Source: Pseudomonadota bacterium (GTDB lineage: Bacteria > Pseudomonadota > Gammaproteobacteria > Burkholderiales > Burkholderiaceae_C). From it: DNA of 9,321 nucleotides. Under the pieces are notes generated by a model that did not search any database, was not told where the DNA came from, and saw only the letters and a program-made list of their open reading frames with translations. Below, piece by piece: positions 1-5,421 of this stretch; within the stretch, counting starts at the first letter, position 1; each line of letters begins with the position of its first letter. The stretch lies in contig JAEZKX010000134.1 of the NCBI GenBank assembly GCA_023436025.1, positions 1 through 9,321 of the forward strand. The letters are read 5' to 3'. The position numbers and the translations under genes were made by a program.

Positions 1-8
1 CACCCGCA

Positions 9-33
9 CCCCGCTCCCCGCTCCCCGCTCCCC
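9..33 (-). repeat. 7-bp tandem repeat forming a G-quadruplex motif
   Basis: The + strand has three head-to-tail copies of CCCCGCT followed by a fourth CCCC. Read on the - strand this is four GGGG runs separated by three identical AGC loops, the classic pattern for an intramolecular G-quadruplex; the + strand would be an i-motif. It ends 44 bp before the trmL start codon, upstream of its presumed -10 element. The repeat and motif are seen directly. Any effect on trmL transcription, or copy-number slippage, is inference. Confidence 0.85.
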
Positions 34-65
34 AGGCCCAGCGGAGCGGTGCGCCCGCGCCACGC

Positions 66-71
66 GACAAT
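66..71 (+). promoter_or_regulatory. Candidate -10 element of trmL (leaderless start)
   Basis: GACAAT matches four of six bases of the sigma-70 -10 consensus and ends six bases before the trmL ATG. Transcription would begin at or next to the ATG. There is no Shine-Dalgarno sequence in front of the start, which fits a leaderless message. No convincing -35 hexamer is visible 16-18 bp upstream. The same hexamer-plus-6-nt arrangement precedes two other genes here (at 1178-1183 and 6196-6201). Confidence 0.5.
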
Positions 72-77
72 CTGCCC

Positions 78-569
78 ATGTTCCACATCGTCCTCGTCAC
101 GCCCGAGATCCCGCCCAACACCGGCAACGTGATCCGGCTGGCGGCCAACACCGGGTGCACGCTGCACTTGGTGGAACCGCTGGGCTTTTCGATGGACGAC
201 AGGCACATGCGGCGCGCGGGCCTGGACTACCACGAGTACGCCGAGGTGCGCCGCCACGCCGACTGGGAGGCCCTGCTGGCAGGCGAGCGGCCACCGGCCG
301 ACCGCATGTTCGCCCTGACCACCCGTGCCACCCGCGGCGTGCACGAGGTGGCGTATGCCCCGGGCGACTGGCTGGTGTTCGGGTCGGAGACGCGCGGCCT
401 GGGCTCCGATTTGCTGGAGCGCTTCGCGCCGGCCCAGCGCTTGCGCCTGCCGATGCGCGCCGGCCAGCGCAGCCTCAACCTTTCGAATGCGGTGGCCGTG
501 ACGGTGTTTGAAGCCTGGCGCCAGCAGGGATTCGCCGGTGCGGGCACGGTGGAAAAAATCCCGGGCTGA
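78..569 (+). CDS. trmL: tRNA (cytidine/uridine(34)-2'-O)-methyltransferase TrmL
   Basis: SPOUT-class enzyme that uses S-adenosylmethionine to methylate the 2'-O of the wobble base (position 34) of certain leucine tRNAs; cytoplasmic, working as a knotted dimer in the known family. The 163-residue length is close to E. coli TrmL (about 157). The three family motifs are present: PEIPPNTGNVIRLAANTG at residues 9-26, the LVFGSETRGL cofactor loop at 99-108, and QRSLNLSNAVAVTVFEAWRQ from about residue 130, which forms the knot. The ATG at 78 is chosen because the protein then begins directly with the first beta strand (MFHIVLV), as in the family, and a -10-like hexamer sits six bases upstream. No ribosome site is visible. 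It is transcribed alone and followed by a terminator at 687-712. The last ten or so residues (GAGTVEKIPG) are non-conserved tail. Confidence 0.95.
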   Translation: MFHIVLVTPEIPPNTGNVIRLAANTGCTLHLVEPLGFSMDDRHMRRAGLDYHEYAEVRRHADWEALLAGERPPADRMFALTTRATRGVHEVAYAPGDWLVFGSETRGLGSDLLERFAPAQRLRLPMRAGQRSLNLSNAVAVTVFEAWRQQGFAGAGTVEKIPG

Positions 570-585
570 CACACGCGCAATATCT

Positions 586-611
586 GGTTTCGCACGGTTG
601 TGTTTGAAACC
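586..611 (+). other. Bulged hairpin downstream of trmL
   Basis: GGTTTC (586-591) pairs with GAAACC (606-611). Inside it GCAC (592-595) pairs with GTGT (600-603, one G-U pair), leaving a GGTT loop and a two-base TT bulge. No T run follows, so this is not an intrinsic terminator by itself. It would protect the 3' end of trmL mRNA or form the 5' domain of a small RNA. Confidence 0.45.
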
Positions 612-686
612 CCACGCACGCGCCGCATCTGCGAAGAGGACCGGCCGAAAGAGGCGGGGCCACGGCAACCCAGACTCCTTTCTTCT

Positions 687-712
687 CGCCCGCCTCGCGC
701 GGGCGTTTTTTT
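687..712 (+). terminator. Intrinsic (Rho-independent) terminator after trmL
   Basis: CGCCCGC (687-693) and GCGGGCG (699-705) form a perfect 7-bp stem with a 5-nt loop (CTCGC), directly followed by seven T residues (706-712). The T run lies only on the + strand side, so it ends + strand transcription from trmL, 117 nt after its stop codon. It sits three bases before the end of the convergent maoC gene and is not positioned to stop that transcript. Confidence 0.9.
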
Positions 713-715
713 GCC

Positions 716-1171
716 TCAGGCGTAGCGGCGTGCGATGGTTTCGGCAATGCAGGCCGGCCGCTCGGAACCTTCGCGCTCGACCGTGATCTGCCACACCTGC
801 TGCATGCCATTGCCTTCGAGCGGCGTGCATTCCAGCAGCTTCATGCGCGCACGCAGGCGGCTGCCCACCGGCACCGGCGAAATGAAGCGCACCCGGTTCA
901 GCCCATAGTTGACGCTGACGCGCGTGTGACCAAACCGGATCGCCGTATCGAAGAATTTCGGCAGCAGCGCCAGCGTGAGGAAACCGTGGGCGATGGGCGC
1001 GCCGAACGGCCCCGCCTTGGCGCGCTCGACGTCGACATGGATCCACTGGTGGTCGCCGGTCGCCTCGGCGAACAGGTCGACCTGCTGCTGGGTCACGGTC
1101 AGCCAGTCGCTGGTGGCGACCTCCTGGCCCACCAGCGCCGGCAGTTCGGCGAGCGATTCGATGACTCTCAT
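716..1171 (-). CDS. MaoC-family dehydratase (hot-dog fold hydratase)
   Basis: Single-domain hot-dog fold protein of 151 residues, of the enoyl-CoA hydratase 2 / NodN-like MaoC group, which adds water to or removes it from acyl-CoA substrates in the cytoplasm. The signature is visible: FAEATGDHQWIHVD at residues 34-47, with the expected catalytic Asp40 and His45, followed by AKAGPFGAPIAHGFLTLALLP, the substrate-side helix of the hydratase-2 motif. The C-terminal half (VNYGLNRVRFISPVPVGSRL) matches the central strand of these proteins. The true acyl substrate cannot be told. The ATG at 1171 has no Shine-Dalgarno sequence but has CACAAT six bases upstream, suggesting a leaderless message. It faces trmL tail-to-tail and lies 73 bp downstream of parA on the same strand. 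Confidence 0.92.
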   Translation of the reverse strand: MRVIESLAELPALVGQEVATSDWLTVTQQQVDLFAEATGDHQWIHVDVERAKAGPFGAPIAHGFLTLALLPKFFDTAIRFGHTRVSVNYGLNRVRFISPVPVGSRLRARMKLLECTPLEGNGMQQVWQITVEREGSERPACIAETIARRYA

Positions 1172-1177
1172 GCGGCC

Positions 1178-1183
1178 ATTGTG
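1178..1183 (-). promoter_or_regulatory. Candidate -10 element of the maoC-like gene (leaderless start)
   Basis: On the - strand CACAAT (four of six matches to TATAAT) ends exactly six bases before the ATG at 1171, the same spacing as at trmL and the TauE/SafE gene. No ribosome-binding sequence lies in the gap (GGCCGC). No good -35 hexamer is seen, so the call rests on the repeated geometry. An ATG overlapping the end of the hexamer is out of frame and reaches a stop after three codons. Confidence 0.45.
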
Positions 1184-1244
1184 GCGCCTGGCCCCACCGC
1201 TTGGCCAGCGGTGCGCCGCGGCGCCCGCTGCGCGCGGTCGGCCA

Positions 1245-1862
1245 TCACGCGTCCAGCCACCGGCACACGCCCGCCCACTGCTGCAGGTCGCGTTCGACCT
1301 TGGCCGGCGCGACGTCGAACAGCGTCAGTCCGCGCGCGGCCAGGTGGACGTAGTTCTGGGTCGGCCGCAACAGCCCGAGCACCGGCAGGCCGAGCGAGCC
1401 GACGAATTCCTGCAGCTTGTCGGCGGCGATGGTGCGGGCGTCCACGCGCATGCCGACGATGCCCACCTGCAGCCGCCCCGCCTTCTTCAAGGCGGCCAGC
1501 TCGTCGAGGAAGGCCCGGGTGGCATAGATGTCGAAGATGCTGGGCTGCAGGGGCACCACCACCTTGTCGGCATGGCGCAGCAACTCCCCCAGCAGCTTGC
1601 CGTGCAGGCCGGCCGGCGTGTCGAGCACGACGTGGGTGGTGCCGCGCGGCGGCCGCGCCAGCGCACCCTCCTTGACCTCCCAGCTGGAGATGGGGCGGGC
1701 CTCGGGCGGCCGCAGCCGCAGCCAAAGCCGCGAGGACTGCTGACGATCGGCATCGCCCAGCATGACCTGCTTCCCTTTGCTGGCATAGTAGCCGGCGATG
1801 TTGGTGGCGACCGTGGATTTCCCGACGCCACCCTTGGGGTTCGCAACAACGACGACCGGCAT
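1245..1862 (-). CDS. Orphan ParA-family ATPase
   Basis: Deviant-Walker P-loop ATPase of the ParA/MinD family, 205 residues, cytoplasmic. Such proteins form ATP-dependent gradients on the nucleoid or membrane to place plasmids, chromosomes, chemoreceptor clusters or other cargo. Visible motifs are the deviant Walker A KGGVGKST at residues 10-17 with the signature lysine at 10, the Walker A' segment DADRQQSS at 37-44, and Walker B VVLDTPAG at 78-85 with Asp81. The ATG at 1862 is chosen because the first strand starts at once (MPVVVVANPKGG) and an AGGAG lies eight bases upstream; an in-frame ATG 13 codons earlier adds an Ala/Arg/Gly-rich extension and has no such site. There is no N-terminal helix-turn-helix extension as in plasmid P1-type ParA, and no parB or parS lies nearby. 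The cargo is unknown. It diverges from the kefF-like gene. Confidence 0.9.
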   Translation of the reverse strand: MPVVVVANPKGGVGKSTVATNIAGYYASKGKQVMLGDADRQQSSRLWLRLRPPEARPISSWEVKEGALARPPRGTTHVVLDTPAGLHGKLLGELLRHADKVVVPLQPSIFDIYATRAFLDELAALKKAGRLQVGIVGMRVDARTIAADKLQEFVGSLGLPVLGLLRPTQNYVHLAARGLTLFDVAPAKVERDLQQWAGVCRWLDA

Positions 1863-1870
1863 GTCATGCG

Positions 1871-1875
1871 CTCCT
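1871..1875 (-). promoter_or_regulatory. Ribosome-binding site deciding the parA start
   Basis: CAGGAG on the - strand contains AGGAG eight bases before the ATG at 1862, good Shine-Dalgarno spacing. It lies inside the longer alternative frame beginning at 1901 and so argues against that longer start. Confidence 0.75.
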
Positions 1876-1889
1876 GCGCGGCCCGCTGC

Positions 1890-1895
1890 AAGGAG
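1890..1895 (+). promoter_or_regulatory. Ribosome-binding site of the kefF-like gene
   Basis: AAGGAG lies 11 bases before the ATG at 1907 and 4 bases before another ATG at 1900, which opens an overlapping frame of only eight codons. Spacing to 1907 is long but usable; spacing to 1900 is shorter than normal. The in-frame ATG at 1919 has no site within reach. Confidence 0.55.
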
Positions 1896-1906
1896 CCGCA
1901 TGCGCT

Positions 1907-1934
1907 ATGGTAACCAGCATGGATGAGTTCGCAA
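1907..1934 (-). promoter_or_regulatory. Candidate sigma-70 promoter for parA
   Basis: On the - strand TTGCGA (1934-1929) and TACCAT (1912-1907) each match four of six consensus bases, with a 16-bp spacer. Transcription would start near 1900, giving a leader of about 38 nt that contains the AGGAG site. If real, this promoter lies within the first codons of the divergent kefF-like gene, so the two genes would interfere with each other. In GC-rich DNA such matches are uncertain. Confidence 0.3.
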
Positions 1935-2560
1935 CCGCGCGGGCGACTCGCGGTACCTGCGTCCTGGCGGCGCATCCGGACTGGCGCGCGTCCCGCGTCA
2001 ACCGCCAGCTCTTCCAGGCGGCGCGCGGCCAGGCGGACGTGACGGTGGCGGACCTCTACGCGCTCTACCCCGACTACGACATCGACGTCCGCGCCGAGCA
2101 GGCGCGGGTACAGGCCGCACGGCTCATCGTGCTGCTGCACCCGGTGCAGTGGTATTCGATGCCGGCGCTGATGAAGTTGTGGTTCGACGAGGTGCTCACT
2201 TACGGCTGGGCCTACGGGCCAGGCGGCACTGCCCTCTCCGGCAAGGACCTGTGGCTGGTGGCGACCACCGGCGGCCCCGAGGGCTCCTACCACCCGCAGG
2301 GCTACAACCGCTACTTCTTCGACGCCTTCCTGCCGCCCTACGAGCAGACGGCCACGCTGTGCGGCATGCGCTTCCTGCCGCCCCTGCTGCTGCACGGCGC
2401 GCACCGCGCCAGCGCCGAGGAGGTGCAGGCGCATGTCGAGGTCTTCGCCCAGCGCCTGGCCAGCTATCCGGACTGGCCGGAAATCGAGGCACTGGGTGCC
2501 TGCCCCATCGTCGACGTGCCGACCACCGACCGCCCGGTGCGCGGCGGGCGCGAGGGGTGA
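1907..2560 (+). CDS. kefF: KefF/KefG-like NAD(P)H quinone oxidoreductase (Kef ancillary protein)
   Basis: Flavodoxin-fold FMN enzyme (Flavodoxin_2 family) that in E. coli reduces quinones and binds the cytoplasmic face of the Kef antiporter, which it needs for full activity. Family landmarks are VLAAHPDWRASRVN at residues 19-32 (phosphate-binding loop), LYPDYDID at 53-60, HPVQWYSMPALMKLWFDEV at 78-96 (E. coli KefF has the near-identical HPMQWYS), GWAYGPGGTAL at 100-111 and TTGGP at 121-125. At 217 residues it is longer than E. coli KefF (about 176) through an 18-residue N-terminal lead and a C-terminal tail rich in Arg and Gly. The start at 1907 is chosen for the AAGGAG upstream; ATG 1919 is the alternative. 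Its stop overlaps the kefC ATG by one base, so the two are cotranslated. Whether it is orthologous to KefF or KefG is not decidable here. Confidence 0.9.
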   Translation: MVTSMDEFATARATRGTCVLAAHPDWRASRVNRQLFQAARGQADVTVADLYALYPDYDIDVRAEQARVQAARLIVLLHPVQWYSMPALMKLWFDEVLTYGWAYGPGGTALSGKDLWLVATTGGPEGSYHPQGYNRYFFDAFLPPYEQTATLCGMRFLPPLLLHGAHRASAEEVQAHVEVFAQRLASYPDWPEIEALGACPIVDVPTTDRPVRGGREG

Positions 2561-4401
2561 TGGACGGCACCGCGCCCGCCTGGCTGACCAACAGCCTGGT
2601 CTACCTGGCGGCCGCGGTGATCGCCGTGCCGCTGTCGCGGGCGCTGGGCCTGGGCGCCATCCTGGGCTACCTCGCCGCCGGCATCGTCATCGGCCCCTGG
2701 GGGCTGCGGCTGGTCGGCAACGTGCAGGACATCCTGCACTTCGCCGAGTTCGGCGTGGTGCTCATGCTGTTCCTGGTGGGGCTGGAGCTGGAGCCGCGCC
2801 GGCTGTGGAGCCTGCGCCGGCCCATCTTCGGCTGGGGAAGCGTGCAGCTGCTCGGCTCGGCCGCGCTGATGGCGACCGCGGCGGTGGCGCTGGGCGTCGA
2901 CTGGCGCATCGCGCTCGCCGGCGCCCTTTCGCTGGCCGACTCGTCCACCGCCACCGGCCTGCGCGCCATGGCCGACCGCAACCAGATGAACACCACCGCC
3001 GGCCGCAGCATGCTCAGCGTGCTCCTGCTGCAGGACGTGGCGGCGATCCCGGTGCTGGCGCTGCTGCCGCTGCTGGCCGCCAGCGGCAGCCAGGCCGGCG
3101 ATGCCGGCTGGCTGGCGGCGGCCAAGGCGGTCGGCGTGATCGCCGCCATCGTGCTGGGTGGCCGCCTGCTGCTGCGCCCGGCGCTGCGCTGGATCGCGCG
3201 CAGCGAATCGCCCGAGATCTTCACCGCCGCCGCCTTGCTGCTGGTGGTGGCCACCGCGGCGCTGATGCACTCGGTCGGCCTGTCGATGGCGCTGGGCGCC
3301 TTCCTCGCCGGCGTGCTGCTGGCCGAAAGCGAATACCGGCGCGAGCTGGAAACGGACATCGAGCCCTTCAAGGGCCTGCTGCTGGGCCTGTTCTTCATCG
3401 CCATCGGCATGACCATCGACTTCGCGGTGGTGCTCCGGCAGCCCTTGCTGGTGGCGGCGATCGTCGCCGGCTTCCTGCTGGCCAAGGCCGCGGTCCTGTG
3501 GTTCATGACGCGGGCGATGCCGATCCCGAAGAACGAGCGGCCGGTCTTCATCGTCCTGCTGGCGCAAGGCGGCGAGGTCGGCTTCGTGGTGCTGCAGACC
3601 GCAACCGGCGCGCGGCTGCTGGACGGCCCCACCTCCTCGCTGCTGGTCGCGGCCATCACCCTGTCGATGCTGCTGACGCCGTTGCTGCTGCTGGCCGCCG
3701 ATCGCTGGTCGGCCCGCCTGGCCGCCGGCGACGCCAGGGAGATGGAGGAGCTGAGCGAGCCGCAGGAAGCGCCGGTCATCATCGCCGGCTTCGGCCGCTA
3801 CGGCCAGATCGTCGGCCGCCTGCTCAACGCCGAGGGCGTGCGCTCCACCGTGCTGGACCACGACGCCGACATGATCGAGGCGGCGCGCGCCTTCGGCTAC
3901 AAGGTGCACTACGGCGACGCCACCCGGCTGGACCTGCTGCGCATGGCGGGCGCCGGCCAGGCCAAGGTGCTGGTGGTGGCGGTGGACAGCCGCGAGCAGT
4001 CGCTGCGCATCGTCGACCTGGCGCGCGCGCATTTCCCGCACCTGGAGCTGGTGGTGCGCGCGCGCGACGTGCCGCACCTCAACGAACTGCGCGACCGCGG
4101 CGTGATGCGGGTGGAGCGCGAGCTGTTCGAATCGTCGCTGCGCAGCGGCCGCACGGTGCTCGAAGTGCTGGGCATGCCGCCCTACGAAGCGCGCCGGCAC
4201 GCCATGCGTTTTCGCCGCCACAACCTGGAACTGTTCGAGAAGATGTACCCCCTCCACCGCGACCGCGCCCGCATGATCGCGGTGGTCAAGGAAGGGCGGC
4301 AGCAACTGGAGGAGCAGATGGCGCGCGAACGCGCCGAGCTCGCACAACGCCGGCGTGAGGGCGGCGAGCGGCTGCCGGGCTGGGACGCCGGGGACGACTA
4401 G
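2560..4401 (+). CDS. kefC: KefC-type glutathione-regulated K+/H+ antiporter
   Basis: Inner-membrane potassium efflux system of the CPA2 family that acidifies the cytoplasm during electrophile stress. The 613 residues match E. coli KefC (620). Residues 1 to about 385 form the multi-helix exchanger domain, with the ion-site segment LLLQDVAAIPVLALLPLL (Asp159) and FLVGLELEP. EYRRELETDIEPFKG (from 258) corresponds to the E. coli regulatory loop, and LGLFFIAIGMTIDF follows it. The RCK/TrkA-N domain starts near residue 405 with the NAD-type glycine loop GFGRYGQ (410-416) and YGDATRLDLL. Arg413 and Asn555 (in FRRHN) appear equivalent to glutathione ligands of E. coli KefC, by remembered alignment. 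A charged, probably coiled-coil tail ends the protein. The ATG at 2560 overlaps the kefF TGA (TGATG); an upstream extension of the same frame to 2149 is only out-of-frame kefF sequence. Confidence 0.95.
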   Translation: MDGTAPAWLTNSLVYLAAAVIAVPLSRALGLGAILGYLAAGIVIGPWGLRLVGNVQDILHFAEFGVVLMLFLVGLELEPRRLWSLRRPIFGWGSVQLLGSAALMATAAVALGVDWRIALAGALSLADSSTATGLRAMADRNQMNTTAGRSMLSVLLLQDVAAIPVLALLPLLAASGSQAGDAGWLAAAKAVGVIAAIVLGGRLLLRPALRWIARSESPEIFTAAALLLVVATAALMHSVGLSMALGAFLAGVLLAESEYRRELETDIEPFKGLLLGLFFIAIGMTIDFAVVLRQPLLVAAIVAGFLLAKAAVLWFMTRAMPIPKNERPVFIVLLAQGGEVGFVVLQTATGARLLDGPTSSLLVAAITLSMLLTPLLLLAADRWSARLAAGDAREMEELSEPQEAPVIIAGFGRYGQIVGRLLNAEGVRSTVLDHDADMIEAARAFGYKVHYGDATRLDLLRMAGAGQAKVLVVAVDSREQSLRIVDLARAHFPHLELVVRARDVPHLNELRDRGVMRVERELFESSLRSGRTVLEVLGMPPYEARRHAMRFRRHNLELFEKMYPLHRDRARMIAVVKEGRQQLEEQMARERAELAQRRREGGERLPGWDAGDD

Positions 4402-4416
4402 GGTCCGGCCGTGGAG

Positions 4417-4431
4417 GCCGCAGCGTGCGGC
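4417..4431 (+). other. GC hairpin after kefC
   Basis: GCCGCA (4417-4422) and TGCGGC (4426-4431) form a perfect 6-bp stem with a GCG loop, 15 bases after the kefC stop. No T run follows, so it is not a standard intrinsic terminator; it may protect the mRNA end or assist Rho-dependent ending. The rest of the 124-bp gap (4402-4525) holds only the promoter at 4489-4517. Confidence 0.35.
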
Positions 4432-4488
4432 ATGCCATTGCCGCGTGGTGAGCGCAGGGCGGCTGTCTCGCTTCCACACCGGTGCGCG

Positions 4489-4517
4489 TTGACCGGCCCT
4501 TGCCGACTGTCTATTCT
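4489..4517 (+). promoter_or_regulatory. Sigma-70 promoter of the dihydrofolate-reductase-like gene
   Basis: TTGACC (4489-4494, five of six consensus bases) and TATTCT (4512-4517, four of six) are separated by exactly 17 bp, the optimal spacing. The -10 ends eight bases before the ATG at 4526, so the message would start at or within about two bases of the start codon. No Shine-Dalgarno sequence is present. A 5-bp inverted repeat, CCGGT (4479-4483) and ACCGG (4492-4496), overlaps the -35 and could be an operator half-site pair, though it is short. Confidence 0.65.
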
Positions 4518-4525
4518 CCGAACCC

Positions 4526-5173
4526 ATGTCCAAGGTCCGGATCCACTGCTTCGGCGTTTCCCTCGACGGCTACGGCGCCGGCCCCGACCAGGGGCTCGAG
4601 AACCCCCTGGGCGTGCGCGGCGCCGAGTTGATGCAGTGGTTCATCCCGACACGCACCTGGCAGGCGATGCAAGGAGGCAGCGGCGGCGAGACCGGCGTCG
4701 ACGACCGCATGGCGCGGCGCGGCTTCGACAACATCGGGGCCTGGATCCTCGGGCGCAACATGTTCGGGCCGGTGCGCGGCCCCTGGGCCGACACCACATG
4801 GAAGGGCTGGTGGGGCGACGAGCCCGTGTACCACTGCCCGGTGTTCGTGCTGACGCACCATCCGCGCCCCACCTTGCGCATGCAGGGCGGCACCGACTTC
4901 CACTTCGTCACGGACGGCATCCATGCGGCGCTGGAGCGCGCGCGGGCCGCGGCGCAGGGCAGGGACGTGCGCATCGGCGGCGGCGCGGCCACGGTGCGCC
5001 AGTACCTGCAGGCGGGACTGGTCGACGAGGCCCACTTCGCCCTGGGGCCGGCGTTGCTGGGACGCGGCGAGCCGGTGTTCGCGGGCCTGGACCTGCCGGC
5101 CCTCGGCTACACCTGCGACCCCATCCTCGCCGGCGAGCGCGCCAGCCATTTCATCCTGCGGCGCGCATCTTGA
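4526..5173 (+). CDS. Dihydrofolate reductase family protein (RibD C-terminal domain)
   Basis: Stand-alone protein of 215 residues with the RibD_C / bacterial-bifunctional-deaminase-reductase fold, an NADPH-binding family related to dihydrofolate reductase. Visible hallmarks are the first strand with FGVSLDGYGAGPD (residues 9-21), ILGRNMFGPVRGPW in the middle, PVFVLTHHPR, and the NADPH-binding half FVTDGIHAALERARAAAQGRD followed by the glycine-rich IGGGAATVRQYLQAGLVDE and LGPALLGRGEPVF. The family is often annotated as a riboflavin reductase, but stand-alone copies like this have no agreed substrate. There is no rib gene nearby. Its start has no ribosome site but a strong promoter directly upstream. 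The last codon overlaps the TTG start of the next small gene, indicating coupling. Confidence 0.9.
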   Translation: MSKVRIHCFGVSLDGYGAGPDQGLENPLGVRGAELMQWFIPTRTWQAMQGGSGGETGVDDRMARRGFDNIGAWILGRNMFGPVRGPWADTTWKGWWGDEPVYHCPVFVLTHHPRPTLRMQGGTDFHFVTDGIHAALERARAAAQGRDVRIGGGAATVRQYLQAGLVDEAHFALGPALLGRGEPVFAGLDLPALGYTCDPILAGERASHFILRRAS

Positions 5174-5346
5174 ACGAGGAACGCGTCAAGACGGTGCTGC
5201 AGGTGCTGGCCATCATGGGGCTGGCGGGGATCGTGCTGATGGTCCTGCACAAGGGCTATGCCGATGTGACGAGCCTGGCGCAGGAGCACGCCGGCGATTT
5301 CTGGAAGGCGCTGGCGCGCTACGTGTTCAGCAACCTGGCCGGTTGA
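5170..5346 (+). CDS. Small single-helix membrane protein, TTG start, coupled to the upstream gene
   Basis: A 58-residue product read from TTG at 5170, whose last three bases lie in the TGA of the preceding gene (TTGA overlap). The frame has no ATG before residue 16, which lies inside the helix. It begins with a short charged head (NEERVK), then one hydrophobic helix TVLQVLAIMGLAGIVLMVL at about residues 8-26, then a polar segment with HKGYADV and an aromatic/basic end FWKALARYVFSNLAG. Nearly every codon ends in G or C and rare codons are absent, as in the true genes here, so it is very likely translated. There is no Shine-Dalgarno sequence; translation would depend on ribosomes finishing the upstream gene. 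I do not recognise a named family, and the function is unknown. The positive-inside rule suggests the N-terminus is cytoplasmic. Confidence 0.7.
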   Translation: MNEERVKTVLQVLAIMGLAGIVLMVLHKGYADVTSLAQEHAGDFWKALARYVFSNLAG

Positions 5347-5356
5347 TGCCACCCTG

Positions 5357-5376
5357 GCGCCGCGGGCGGCCGGCGC
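5357..5376. other. GC hairpin at a convergent gene junction
   Basis: GCGCCG (5357-5362) pairs with CGGCGC (5371-5376) around an 8-nt loop, 11 bases after the small membrane protein gene and ahead of the convergent TauE/SafE stop at 5422. There is no T run on either strand. It may act as a weak or Rho-assisted end for both transcripts. Nothing else is seen in 5347-5421. Confidence 0.3.
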
Positions 5377-5421
5377 AGCCAAGGCCCGATGGCCAGCGCC
5401 ACTGTCCGTCCTGCATGGAAT

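Larger units (their letters stand above)
570..712 (+). ncRNA. Structured trmL 3' region; possible 3'-derived small RNA
   Basis: This 143-nt stretch between the trmL stop and the end of the terminator has no reading frame with coding character. It contains a bulged hairpin (586-611), a pyrimidine-rich single-stranded stretch with CTCCTTTCT (675-683) and a strong intrinsic terminator (687-712). CTCCTTTCT is identical to the last nine bases of betaproteobacterial 16S rRNA as I recall it, so it could pair with Shine-Dalgarno sequences. A hairpin, an exposed C/U-rich seed and a terminator with a U tract is a common sRNA layout. I do not recognise a known RNA family, and it may simply be a long 3' UTR. 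No clear dedicated promoter is seen. Confidence 0.25.

Noticed and set aside
570..686. A known riboswitch (SAM, SAH or cobalamin type) in the region after trmL
   Set aside because: Short pieces such as GGCAACC recall SAM-type aptamers, but the full conserved cores are absent and the region follows rather than precedes the + strand gene.
1245..1862. Plasmid partition locus
   Set aside because: No ParB, no parS-like inverted repeats, no replication gene or iterons, and the flanking genes are chromosomal housekeeping types.
2464..4533. A 689-codon open frame on the - strand opposite kefC
   Set aside because: It is antisense to a full KefC with all motifs. The predicted product is dominated by His, Gln, Arg and Ala with no fold, an artefact of third-position GC in kefC.
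4526..5173. Assignment as a true folate-pathway dihydrofolate reductase (FolA) or riboflavin RibD
   Set aside because: The N-terminal deaminase domain of RibD is missing, and the glycine-rich IGGGAATVRQ segment and LGPALLG motif are those of stand-alone RibD_C proteins rather than FolA.
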